The notes under the pieces are model-generated. The model did not search any database. It had not been told where the DNA came from and saw only the letters and a program-made list of their open reading frames with translations. The position numbers and the translations under genes were made by a program. A DNA stretch of 61,593 bases from VBAS01 sp035318985 (lineage in GTDB: Bacteria > Bacteroidota > Bacteroidia > Chitinophagales > Chitinophagaceae), in contig DATHDP010000028.1 in the NCBI GenBank assembly GCA_035318985.1, positions 1 to 61,593 on the forward strand. Direction: 5' to 3'. How positions within the stretch are numbered: the stretch's first letter is position 1; each line of letters opens with the position of its first letter. Positions 25,920-34,383 of this stretch are shown here, piece after piece.

Positions 25920-26873
25920 TTAATATCCACCGCCCGATCCCGCAATATTTTCAACCGGGTGCCAGGTTGTTTTTATTTCCTGTGTGTCCAAGATAAAATA
26001 AGGAGATTGGCCCTGGTCCGTATTCCATTTTATTTTATCATAAAAGAAAATGCGTTTCAGGTTCATGGCGCTTTTTTCCTGCATCATCTTTTTCAGATCA
26101 GAATCACTTTCACAGAAAATGGTTGCATTTACATCCATATGGTCCACAAACCATGTGGAAAGCTCAGAAACTTTTCCTGTTAAAATATTTACAACACCCC
26201 CCGACAGATCAGATGAATTTAATACTTCGGCAAAAGTAACTGAGCAAAGAGGCTTTGTTTCCGAAGCAAGTACCACGCAAGTATTGCCACCTGCGATTAC
26301 AGGTGCAATAACAGAAACTAATCCAAGTAGTGAATCATTTTGCGGAGCTATTATAGACACCACACCCGTTGGTTCCGGAACAGAAAAATTAAAATGAGAA
26401 CTCGCAACTGGATTTACTGCACTAAAGAGTTGTTGATATTTATCACACCAGCCCGCATAATATATCAATCTGTCTATCGCAAGATTTAATTCTTTCTCTG
26501 CTTTTCCTTTTGAAGAATCCTGTTGTATCAACTCTTCAATGAATTGTGCTTTTCTTCCTTCCAGCATTTCTGCCATGCGATAAATGATTTGTCCCCGATT
26601 AAAAGCAGCTCTTGTACTCCAACTACCAAATGCACTTCTCGCAGCAACAACAGCATCCCGGAAATCTTTTCTTGAACTCAGGCATACATTAGCTAATTTT
26701 TTTCCATCAGCATTTGTTGGAACATAATATCTGCCGGATTCAGTTCTTGGGAACTGCCCGCCGATATAAATTTTATATGTCTTTAAAACTTCTAATCTTT
26801 TTGAAGAAGTTTTTTTCTCAATTCCATTTTCGCTAATCAGAAGGGATGATTTTTTTATTTCAGTCTTACTCAT
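25920..26873 (-). CDS. Truncated aldehyde-dehydrogenase-like protein lacking the catalytic region
   Basis: A 317-residue protein with the N-terminal and Rossmann part of an ALDH (KIYIGGQFPRTESGRYY, FGSWSTRAAFNRGQIIYRMAEML, LIYYAGWCDKY, IIAPQNDSLLGLVSVIAPVIAGGN). It stops after about 250 residues of the fold. The catalytic Glu strand (ELGG) and the Cys loop are absent, and a short unrelated tail ends GSGGGY. It follows a full-length ALDH by 53 bases. An active plus an inactive, shortened ALDH module is the composition of ALDH16, so this is plausibly the detached second domain. The frame is open and its motifs are well kept, which argues against a decaying gene. Confidence 0.75.
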   Translation of the reverse strand: MSKTEIKKSSLLISENGIEKKTSSKRLEVLKTYKIYIGGQFPRTESGRYYVPTNADGKKLANVCLSSRKDFRDAVVAARSAFGSWSTRAAFNRGQIIYRMAEMLEGRKAQFIEELIQQDSSKGKAEKELNLAIDRLIYYAGWCDKYQQLFSAVNPVASSHFNFSVPEPTGVVSIIAPQNDSLLGLVSVIAPVIAGGNTCVVLASETKPLCSVTFAEVLNSSDLSGGVVNILTGKVSELSTWFVDHMDVNATIFCESDSDLKKMMQEKSAMNLKRIFFYDKIKWNTDQGQSPYFILDTQEIKTTWHPVENIAGSGGGY

Positions 26874-26913
26874 TTCAACATTTTAAATGATCTAAAAAAA
26901 GGAAATGTCTAAT

Positions 26914-26945
26914 CTAAGTCTCCCCTTTAGGGGGACAGGGGGTTT
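26914..26945 (-). repeat. Post-stop hairpin repeat, copy 1
   Basis: On the minus strand: AAACCCCCTGTCCCCC, then TAAAGGGGAGACTTAG. CCCC-TAAA-GGGG forms a short hairpin. The stop codon TAA of the aldehyde dehydrogenase lies inside the hairpin loop. Other copies: 28642, 43648, 44534. Confidence 0.8.
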
Positions 26946-28426
26946 AAATTCAAGTAAGGTAATAAACCATGCAATCCGCCTTCTCTTCCATAACCACTTT
27001 CTTTATAACCACCGAATGGAGAAGATGGATCAAACTTATTAAATGTATTTGCCCAGATAACTCCGGCTCTCATTCTTTTAGTCATGTTGAAGATCTTGGA
27101 ACCTTTATCTGTCCAAACACCAGCACTTAATCCATAAGGAGAGTTATTTGCTTTTTCAATCACCTCATCGTCTGTTCGGAAAGTAAGAATAGCTAACACT
27201 GGTCCAAAAATTTCTTCCTGTGCTATACGATTGCTTTGTGCAACATTGGTAAACAAAGTTGGCCTGCACCAAAATCCTTTACCCGGTAATTGGCAACTGC
27301 TCTGATACATTTCACTTCCTTCCGCTTCTCCGATTTTTATATACTTATGAATGCTCTCTAATTGTTGTTTAGAATTAATGGCGCCGATATCAGTATTCTT
27401 ATCCATCGGATCACCAACGATCAATGATTCGATCCTGTCCTTTAATTTTCTTATCACTTCTTTTGCCACAGATTCCTGCACATACAATCTTGAACCTGCA
27501 CAACAAACATGTCCCTGGTTAAAATAAATTCCATTCACCACACCTTCAACAGCCTGGTCTATCGGCGCATCTTCAAAAATTATATTCGCAGCTTTACCGC
27601 CTAATTCAAGTGTTGCTTTTTTATTTGTTCCGGCAATTGCACGTTGAATAATTTTTCCAACATCAGTTGACCCGGTAAATGCGATCTTATTTATATCCGG
27701 ATGATTCACGATTGCCGCCCCGGTTGCACCCGCCCCGGTAATAATATTTACAACACCCGGTGGTAGATCAGATTCCTGGATTATCTCTGCCAACTTTAAT
27801 GCAGTTAATGAAGTTGTTTCAGCAGGTTTTAAAACAACTGTATTTCCGGTTGCTAATGCAGGCGCAATTTTCCATGCAGCCATCAACAAAGGAAAATTCC
27901 ATGGAATGATTTGTCCAGCTACACCAAGTGGTTCGGTGGCACGATTTGGAAATGCATATTCTAATTTATCAGCCCAGCCCGCATAATAAAAGAAATGATT
28001 CGCTGCGGTTGGCACATCAAAATCACGGCTTTCACGGATCGGCTTACCACCATTCAATGTTTCAATGATACATAGTTCCCTCGCTTTTTCTTGTATCATT
28101 CTTGCTATCCGGAAAATATATTTTGCTCTTTCTTTCGCCGGCATTTTCTTCCAAACCTTTTCATAGGATCTTCTTGCAGCAGAAACCGCTTTATCAACAT
28201 CGGCGACATTCGCTTCAGCCACCTCGCTCAGTTTTTCTTCTGTTGCCGGGTTGATCGTGTCAAAATATTTATTGCCCGAAGGCTTCACCCATTCACCATT
28301 TATAAAAAGATCATACTGGGATTTAATACTCGCAGCGCTTTTACTTTCCGGCGCCGGTGCATATTGCCATGTATCAAACTTTAGTTTGATCGTATTGTTT
28401 TTCTTTTTTGAAATTGTTTTCGGCAT
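26927..28426 (-). CDS. Aldehyde dehydrogenase (NAD(P)-dependent)
   Basis: A 499-residue, catalytically complete aldehyde dehydrogenase. Seen: the N-terminal start LFINGEWVKPSG, IIPWNFPLLMAAWK, the coenzyme loop FTGSTDVG, the general base Glu274 in LELGG, the nucleophile Cys308 in NQGHVCCAGSR, and EEIFGPVLAI. It lies between deoC and the truncated ALDH, so acetaldehyde from deoxyribose breakdown is a likely substrate; this is inference from context. The last residues (NPLSP) and the stop codon are encoded by the dispersed repeat at 26914-26945, so the original C-terminus has been altered. It is followed by a stretch with two more repeat families on its upstream side. Confidence 0.95.
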   Translation of the reverse strand: MPKTISKKKNNTIKLKFDTWQYAPAPESKSAASIKSQYDLFINGEWVKPSGNKYFDTINPATEEKLSEVAEANVADVDKAVSAARRSYEKVWKKMPAKERAKYIFRIARMIQEKARELCIIETLNGGKPIRESRDFDVPTAANHFFYYAGWADKLEYAFPNRATEPLGVAGQIIPWNFPLLMAAWKIAPALATGNTVVLKPAETTSLTALKLAEIIQESDLPPGVVNIITGAGATGAAIVNHPDINKIAFTGSTDVGKIIQRAIAGTNKKATLELGGKAANIIFEDAPIDQAVEGVVNGIYFNQGHVCCAGSRLYVQESVAKEVIRKLKDRIESLIVGDPMDKNTDIGAINSKQQLESIHKYIKIGEAEGSEMYQSSCQLPGKGFWCRPTLFTNVAQSNRIAQEEIFGPVLAILTFRTDDEVIEKANNSPYGLSAGVWTDKGSKIFNMTKRMRAGVIWANTFNKFDPSSPFGGYKESGYGREGGLHGLLPYLNLNPLSP

Positions 28427-28460
28427 GCAATTTTTTATTTATGATGTCAACTGTATTACC

Positions 28461-28510
28461 CTATTTAACTTTCGTTGCGTCGCACTCTTCACCGTTCTGT
28501 AATTCTATTC
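28461..28510 (+). repeat. Dispersed GCGTCGC-family repeat
   Basis: Reads taactttcgttgcgtcgcac and then tcttcaccgttctg on the plus strand. Closest to the copies at 43761 and 55841 (minus). It lies in the 250-base spacer between deoC and the aldehyde dehydrogenase gene, which carries three repeat types in a row. Confidence 0.55.
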
Positions 28511-28518
28511 ATCAATGT

Positions 28519-28610
28519 TGAACTCCTACGGAGTTCTTTTTAAAACCTATTATTTTATTAATTCCCGGGTTAAAACCCGGGGCTATGAATGTTTTATCCC
28601 TACGGGATAA
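28519..28610. repeat. Triple-hairpin intergenic repeat
   Basis: Three perfect small palindromes in 92 bases: gaactcctacggagttc (28520-28536), cccgggttaaaacccggg (28564-28581) and ttatccctacgggataa (28595-28610). The pattern of an ACTCCTACGGAGT hairpin with a CCCGGGTTAAAACCCGGG block recalls intergenic elements I have seen in other Bacteroidota genomes. The function is unknown. Confidence 0.7.
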
Positions 28611-28641
28611 AGAAAATTTCAAAACTTTAAAAATCTTCAAA

Positions 28642-28677
28642 CTAAGTCTCCCCTTTAGGGGGACAGGGGGTTGGGTT
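28642..28677 (-). repeat. Post-stop hairpin repeat, copy 2
   Basis: On the minus strand AACCCAACCCCCTGTCCCCC is followed by TAAAGGGGAGACTTAG, beginning within the deoC stop codon. It is identical over 30 bases to the copy at 43648-43685, which lies 15 kb away behind atpG. Confidence 0.85.
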
Positions 28678-29596
28678 AATCCACACTGAAATAATTCGCC
28701 GCCTGGTAAACTCCCGTTTTCTCTTTCATGATCTGCATCAGCACATCATTTGCCAAACTACTTGCCCCAAATCTGAACCAATGATTATTCATCCAATCTT
28801 CGCCCAATGTTTCTTTTAGCATTACTAAATAATGTAAAGCCAATTTTGATTTTGAAATTCCACCAGCCGGTTTCATACCGACCATTCTTCCTGTTTTATA
28901 ATAATAATCTCTTATTGCTTCCAGCATTACTAATGTTACAGGCATGGTAGCAGCAGGTTGTATTTTCCCCGTAGATGTTTTTATAAAATCAGCACCGGCA
29001 TGCATAGCTATATCACTTGCCCGGCGGACTTTATCCATTGTGCCTAACTCCCCGGTTTCTAGAATAACTTTTAATCTTGCTTCACCACATGCTTCTTTGA
29101 TAGCAGCTATTTCATCAAAAACAAAATTGTATTCGCCCGAATGAAATTTGCCACGACTAATTACCATATCCACTTCATCAGCTCCTTGCTCAACCGCATA
29201 TTTTGTATCACGGACCTTAACTTCTTTTGGCGCCTGACCGCTTGGAAATGCGGTAGCTACAGATGCGACATTAATTCCTGAGTCTCCCAAAGCTTTTTTA
29301 GCAACTTTAACCATAGATGGATAAACACAAACCGCAGCAACAGTTGGTAAACCAGGTAAAGCATCATGTAAATGCATTGCCTTATAACAAAGTTGTTTCA
29401 CCTTACCATCCGTATCTTTTCCTTCAAGTGTTGTAAGATCGATCATATTGAGCACAAGCTTCAGCCCATTCATCTTTGTTTCCTTCTTGATACTTCTTTT
29501 TGTAAAACGGGAAGCTCTTTCTTCTACTCCCACCTGGTCGATCCGCGGAGATAAACTAAAATCAGGTATTGTAATTAATGATTTGATGCCCGGCAT
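28676..29596 (-). CDS. deoC: Deoxyribose-phosphate aldolase
   Basis: Class I aldolase that splits 2-deoxyribose-5-phosphate into glyceraldehyde-3-phosphate and acetaldehyde. Schiff-base Lys206 in FIKTSTGK and Lys242 in GMKPAGGISK are both present. The 306 residues are longer than E. coli DeoC (about 259) and match the long type with an N-terminal extension. A TTG at 29620 is in frame but lies inside the -7 element, so ATG 29596 is the better start; an ATG 41 codons on (KMNGLKLV) is also possible. With the two ALDH genes downstream it forms a nucleoside-catabolism unit: GAP enters glycolysis and acetaldehyde can be oxidised to acetate. Confidence 0.95.
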   Translation of the reverse strand: MPGIKSLITIPDFSLSPRIDQVGVEERASRFTKRSIKKETKMNGLKLVLNMIDLTTLEGKDTDGKVKQLCYKAMHLHDALPGLPTVAAVCVYPSMVKVAKKALGDSGINVASVATAFPSGQAPKEVKVRDTKYAVEQGADEVDMVISRGKFHSGEYNFVFDEIAAIKEACGEARLKVILETGELGTMDKVRRASDIAMHAGADFIKTSTGKIQPAATMPVTLVMLEAIRDYYYKTGRMVGMKPAGGISKSKLALHYLVMLKETLGEDWMNNHWFRFGASSLANDVLMQIMKEKTGVYQAANYFSVD

Positions 29597-29617
29597 ATGG
29601 CAGAAATTGATTAAGCT

Positions 29618-29648
29618 CAAAGGTAACCAAAGTTTATAGCCACGACAA
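29618..29648 (-). promoter_or_regulatory. Promoter of deoC
   Basis: On the minus strand TTG (29648-29646), 20 bases, TACCTTTG (29625-29618). This is a full match to the Bacteroidota consensus. The expected start point, near 29612, rules out the TTG at 29620 as a start codon and gives a leader of about 15 bases to the ATG at 29596. Confidence 0.65.
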
Positions 29649-29800
29649 TGTCGGACTTTTTTTAAAAAAGCAAATGTTTTTCATGATAAAATGCCTCTTA
29701 TAAAGTCTTCGGCCATGTTTCGGTCAATTGTTATAAATTCGGCGTCCCTATACGCAAGTTCTTTTTTAAAAAAACATCAAATCTGAAAAAACTAATCGCA

Positions 29801-32800
29801 ATGAGAAAATCTGTGTTTATCTACAGGTTGGTTTTTGTTTTAGCATTCTTCCCTGTCGCTACAGGTCTTATGGGCCAGGCAACATTTCCCGAAAATGGAG
29901 TTGTTGATCCAAGACACGGTACTTATGCTTTCACAAATGCAACTATTGTTAAGGACGTAGCAACTACACTCAACAATGCTACTATGGTAATTAAAGACGG
30001 GAAAATTATTTCCGTCGGTACTTCAGTAAAAGTTCCTGCAGGCGCAGTTGAAGTTGACTGTAAAGGAAAATTCATTTACCCATCATTCATTGACATTTAT
30101 GCTGATTATGGAACAACACTTCCCACTCCTCAGCAAGGACAAGGTGGGGCAGGTGGTGGCTTTTTTGGAGTACAACAATTTAATTCGAATGCTAAAGGTG
30201 CTTATGGATGGAACCAGGCAATAAAGGCCGAAGCTGATGCATTTAAAGTTTTTGCAATTGATGATAATAAAGCCAAACCACTTCGTGAAGCAGGTTTCGG
30301 AACCGTGTTGAGTCATGTAAGAGATGGTATTGCCCGTGGTACAGGCACTGTTGTTACCCTCGCTAACTCAAAAGAAAACCTGGTGATGCTGAAAGAAAAA
30401 GCATCTGCAAATTATTCATTTAATAAAGGTACTTCCACTCAAAGCTATCCAAGCTCAATGATGGGCAGTATCGCATTGCTTCGCCAGTCATTCCTTGATG
30501 CACAATGGTATAAACAAAAGCCAACAGAAGAAGGAGTGAATCTAAGCATGGAAGCCTGGAATAATAACCAGGGTCTGCCACAAATATTTGATGCAAATGA
30601 TAAATGGAATTGTCTTCGTGCTGATAAAATAGGAGATGAGTTTGGCGTACAATATATAATTAAAGGTGGCGGTAATGAATACCAGCGCATCAAAGACATG
30701 AAAGCAAGTAACGCTTCATTTATTGTTTCTTTGAATTTCCCGCAGGCACAGGATGTGGAAGATCCTAATGAAGCAAGATTTGTTTCTTTAAATGACATGA
30801 AGCATTGGGAAATGGCACCTGCAAACGCTGCTTATTTTGAAAAAGCAGGAATTAATTTCTGTCTTACCACTGCTGATCTTAGAAACATAACCCAATTCTG
30901 GACAAATCTTCGCAAAGCGATGGATTATGGTTTAAGTGAAAATAAAGCAATGGAAGCGTTGACAAAAGCTCCTGCAACTTTATTGGGTATTTATGATCAG
31001 GTAGGAAGTCTTGATGAAGGTAAGATCGCCAACTTTATAATCACTAATGGGCCCGTGTTTAGTGAAAAATCAGTGATCATTCAAAATTGGATACAAGGAG
31101 AAAAATATTCAGTAAAAGAAGATGCGTGGACAAATATCGCAGGCACCTATAAACTTACAGTGAATACAACTGCAGGAGCTGAGAACTATACTCTCGATAT
31201 AAAATCTAGTAGTTCTGCCAGTGTTTATGGAAAAGATACGTTGAGTGCAAGACTTTCTTATGATGGCAAAGCAGTAAAGCTTAGTTATGCTAAAATGCAA
31301 GGAAGAAGAGGCGGCGGTGGATTCGGTGGTGGACAAGGTGGCGGAGGCGGATTTGGTGGTGGTGGACAACAACCACAATTGCCAGCAACCGCAACAAGAC
31401 TTTCTGGTTATAGCAGCGGAACCGAATGGAATGGTACGGGAACTGATTCATTGGGAAATTCATTGACATGGACCGCTATATTAGAAAAAGCTGCTGAAGT
31501 AAAACCTGATACCGTTAAGAAAAAAGATCCGATCGTTCTTGGAAAAGTATTATATCCATTCGAGCCATTTGGTTTTGAAGAAGGAAGTCAGCCTAAGCAA
31601 GAAACTATTTTAATAAAGAATGCCACCATTTGGACAAATGAAAAAGAAGGCGTTCTTCAAAATAGTGATATCTTATTAAAAGATGGAAAGATCTCAGCAA
31701 TTGGAAAAAAACTTTCTGATGCTGGTGCAAAAGTTATAGATGGTACAGGTAAATATGTTTCTGCAGGTATCATTGATGAACACTCGCATATTGCTGCCTC
31801 TTCAATTAATGAAGGAGCACAAAGTGTAACATCTGAAGTTAGGATTACTGATAACCTGAATCCCGATGATATAAATATATATCGTCAATTAAGTGGTGGT
31901 GTTACTACCTCTCATATTTTGCATGGTTCAGCAAATGTGATCGGCGGGCAAACTCAATTGATAAAACTTCGTTGGGGCGCTAATGCCGAAGAACTGAAAT
32001 TTAAAGGTGCTGATGGCTTTATAAAGTTTGCATTGGGAGAGAATGTAAAACGTTCTGCTTCTACACAAGGCAATGCCCGTTATCCAGATACAAGAATGGG
32101 TGTTGAGCAAGTATTAGTTGATGCGTTTACCCGTGCAAAAGATTATAAGAAAGCATGGGAAGATTACAACGCTGGAAAAGACAAATCGGCAAAAGATCAT
32201 AAGCCTTTAGTGATGCCTCGTCGTGATCTTGAATTGGACGCACTTGTGGAGATCCTGGATAACAAAAGATTTATCACCTGCCATTCTTATGTACAAAGTG
32301 AGATCACGGGTTTGATAGATGTTGCTGATAAGGTCGGATTTAAAGTAAACACATTCACACATATTTTGGAAGGATATAAAGTAGCTGATAAAATGCTAAA
32401 GCATGGTGCTAATGCATCTACTTTCTCTGATTGGTGGGCTTACAAAATGGAAGTAGAAGATGCGATCCCTTACAATGCAGCGATCATGCACAAGGTTGGT
32501 TTGAATGTAGCCATCAATTCTGATGATGCAGAAATGGCTCGTCGCCTGAACCAGGAAGCAGCTAAAACAATGAAGTATGGTGATCTTACTGAAGATGAAG
32601 CATTCAAAATGGTTACATTGAACCCTGCAAAAATGTTGCATGTAGATAATAGAGTTGGAAGCTTGAAAGTTGGTAAGGATGCAGACGTAGTGGTTTGGAG
32701 TGATGATCCTTTAAGTATTTATGCAAAGTCATTGTACACTATTGTTGATGGTACTATTTATTTTGACAGGGCAAAAGATGCGGAGATGCAGAAATGGGTG

Positions 32801-32965
32801 GATACAGAAAGAACACGCCTGATCAAAAAAATGAATGGTGAAAAGAGAAGTGGTGCACCAGTTATTCCTGCAACACCAAGTTATCAGCTTATAATGACTT
32901 GCAGCGATCATGGTCATAGTCATGGCTTGCTAGCAATTGATGTTGATAATCTTGAAAACCAATAA
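29801..32965 (+). CDS. Secreted double amidohydrolase-fold protein with Gly-rich linker
   Basis: A 1054-residue exported protein (signal peptide to about residue 25, GLMGQ). Two amidohydrolase-like halves are joined by a Gly-rich linker (GRRGGGGFGGGQ, about residues 500-528). The first half begins TNATIVKDVATTLNNATMVI and ends EGKIANFIITNGPVF, but at the strand-1 metal site it reads YPSFIDIYADYGTT, with no HxH. The second half has IDEHSHIAASS (HxH), later THILEG, and ends VGKDADVVVWSDDPL, so it can hold metal. Relatives are imidazolonepropionase/dipeptidase-like amidohydrolases; the substrate is unknown. The C-terminus is His-rich (SDHGHSHGLL). It is followed after 10 bases by a homologous gene. 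Confidence 0.85.
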   Translation: MRKSVFIYRLVFVLAFFPVATGLMGQATFPENGVVDPRHGTYAFTNATIVKDVATTLNNATMVIKDGKIISVGTSVKVPAGAVEVDCKGKFIYPSFIDIYADYGTTLPTPQQGQGGAGGGFFGVQQFNSNAKGAYGWNQAIKAEADAFKVFAIDDNKAKPLREAGFGTVLSHVRDGIARGTGTVVTLANSKENLVMLKEKASANYSFNKGTSTQSYPSSMMGSIALLRQSFLDAQWYKQKPTEEGVNLSMEAWNNNQGLPQIFDANDKWNCLRADKIGDEFGVQYIIKGGGNEYQRIKDMKASNASFIVSLNFPQAQDVEDPNEARFVSLNDMKHWEMAPANAAYFEKAGINFCLTTADLRNITQFWTNLRKAMDYGLSENKAMEALTKAPATLLGIYDQVGSLDEGKIANFIITNGPVFSEKSVIIQNWIQGEKYSVKEDAWTNIAGTYKLTVNTTAGAENYTLDIKSSSSASVYGKDTLSARLSYDGKAVKLSYAKMQGRRGGGGFGGGQGGGGGFGGGGQQPQLPATATRLSGYSSGTEWNGTGTDSLGNSLTWTAILEKAAEVKPDTVKKKDPIVLGKVLYPFEPFGFEEGSQPKQETILIKNATIWTNEKEGVLQNSDILLKDGKISAIGKKLSDAGAKVIDGTGKYVSAGIIDEHSHIAASSINEGAQSVTSEVRITDNLNPDDINIYRQLSGGVTTSHILHGSANVIGGQTQLIKLRWGANAEELKFKGADGFIKFALGENVKRSASTQGNARYPDTRMGVEQVLVDAFTRAKDYKKAWEDYNAGKDKSAKDHKPLVMPRRDLELDALVEILDNKRFITCHSYVQSEITGLIDVADKVGFKVNTFTHILEGYKVADKMLKHGANASTFSDWWAYKMEVEDAIPYNAAIMHKVGLNVAINSDDAEMARRLNQEAAKTMKYGDLTEDEAFKMVTLNPAKMLHVDNRVGSLKVGKDADVVVWSDDPLSIYAKSLYTIVDGTIYFDRAKDAEMQKWVDTERTRLIKKMNGEKRSGAPVIPATPSYQLIMTCSDHGHSHGLLAIDVDNLENQ

Positions 32966-32975
32966 AAATATTATA

Positions 32976-34325
32976 ATGAAAAAAACATTTTTCTCGATCG
33001 TATTAGGTGGATTTTTCCTTGCAGCTGTTTCGCAAGAGACGGTATTGCCGGCTCCACCACAAAAAGGTGTGATGTATATCACAAATGCAAACATTCATGT
33101 TGGCAACGGAACCGTTATTAATAATGGAACTATCCAGATCAAAGATGGTAAAATTGAAAAAGTTGGTACTGATATCACTGTACCTGCGGGTTCAAATGTT
33201 ACTGATGCAAAAGGAAAGCAGGTTTATCCCGGGATCATTTTGCCAATAAGTAATCTTGGTCTTGTAGAGATATCTTCAGTAAGAGCATCATCAGATGTAA
33301 GAGAGATCGGTGATATGAATCCAAATGTAAGATCAATTGTTGCTTACAACACCGATTCAAAAGTTATCAATACACTTCGTTCGCAGGGGATCCTGATGGC
33401 GAATATTGTTCCGCAAGGAAGTTTTCTTGCAGGTTCATCATCTGTAGTGCAATTGGATGCATGGAATTACCAGGATGCAGCAGTGAAAACTGATGGCGGA
33501 ATGCATTTATATATGCCATCATTAATGCCTCGTCCTGATTTTAGCAGATTTGGTGGTGGAGGCGGTGGTCGTTTTGGCCCGCAACAAGGTAATAATTCAG
33601 ATCCTGTAAAAGAAGGCCTGGCTAAAATTGAAGAATTGAAATCTTTCTTCACACAAGCGAAAGCATATTTTGCCGAAGGAGCACATAAAGAAACTAACCT
33701 GAAGTTTGAAGCAGTTAAAGGTTTGTTTGATAAGAGCCAGAAGTTTTATGTGCATGGAAATACAGTAAGACAAATGCTGATCGCACTTGATTTTGTAAAA
33801 CAATTCAATTTTGATGTAGTGATCGTTGGTGGCACTGATAGCTGGCAGATAGCTGACCTGCTAAAACAACATAATGTATCGGTCATATTAAGTCAAATGC
33901 ACAGTCTTCCTACCGCTGAAGATGATGATGTGGATCAGCCATACAAATCAGCAGCTGCTTTGCAAAAAGCCGGAGTTGTTTTCTCTATTTCAGATGATGA
34001 TGCACAAACCCGTGGGAAAAATATTTTATTCAACGCAGGTACTGCAGCTACTTATGGTTTGTCAAAAGAAGAAGCGTTGCAAGCGATTACTTTAAATGCT
34101 GCAAAGATCATGGGTGTGTCTGATAAAGCAGGAAGTATTGAGGTGGGTAAAGATGCAAACATAGTTATCAGCGAAGGGGATCTGCTTGATATGAAAACAA
34201 GTAAAGTAACTGATGCTTTTATACAAGGCAGGGAAGTCGATCTTACTGATAAACACAAATTGCTAAATGACAAGTTCAATAAAAAATATAATTTGAAACC
34301 TGCTACACCGGCAAAAGCATTCTGA
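32976..34325 (+). CDS. Secreted amidohydrolase-fold protein lacking the HxH metal motif
   Basis: A 449-residue protein homologous to the first half of the preceding one. The signal peptide is MKKTFFSIVLGGFFLAAVSQ. It contains TNANIHVGNGTVINNGTIQIKDGKIEKVG and the C-terminal EVGKDANIVISEGDLL of the composite beta domain. At the usual HxH position it reads VYPGIILPISNLGLVE, so the first metal ligands are missing. A short Gly-rich insert (GGGGGGRFG) occurs in mid-protein. An in-frame TTG at 32937 lies inside the upstream gene; the ATG at 32976 directly starts the signal peptide. It is probably co-expressed and may pair with its neighbour. A terminator follows. Confidence 0.8.
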   Translation: MKKTFFSIVLGGFFLAAVSQETVLPAPPQKGVMYITNANIHVGNGTVINNGTIQIKDGKIEKVGTDITVPAGSNVTDAKGKQVYPGIILPISNLGLVEISSVRASSDVREIGDMNPNVRSIVAYNTDSKVINTLRSQGILMANIVPQGSFLAGSSSVVQLDAWNYQDAAVKTDGGMHLYMPSLMPRPDFSRFGGGGGGRFGPQQGNNSDPVKEGLAKIEELKSFFTQAKAYFAEGAHKETNLKFEAVKGLFDKSQKFYVHGNTVRQMLIALDFVKQFNFDVVIVGGTDSWQIADLLKQHNVSVILSQMHSLPTAEDDDVDQPYKSAAALQKAGVVFSISDDDAQTRGKNILFNAGTAATYGLSKEEALQAITLNAAKIMGVSDKAGSIEVGKDANIVISEGDLLDMKTSKVTDAFIQGREVDLTDKHKLLNDKFNKKYNLKPATPAKAF

Positions 34326-34344
34326 TAAATTATTTAGAATTATT

Positions 34345-34378
34345 AAAACCGTTTCGTTTATAACGAAGCGGTTTTTTA
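34345..34378 (+). terminator. Terminator after the amidohydrolase pair
   Basis: Stem aaaccgtttcgtt/aacgaagcggttt (13 pairs including one G-T) with a 3-base loop, then a run of T. It lies between convergent genes and has A residues on the other side, so it may work in both directions. Confidence 0.85.
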
Positions 34379-34383
34379 TTCCA

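Noticed and set aside
25920..26873. Truncated ALDH as a pseudogene
   Set aside because: The frame is intact, start and stop are clean, the kept part has well-conserved motifs, and the shortened form agrees with the second domain of ALDH16.
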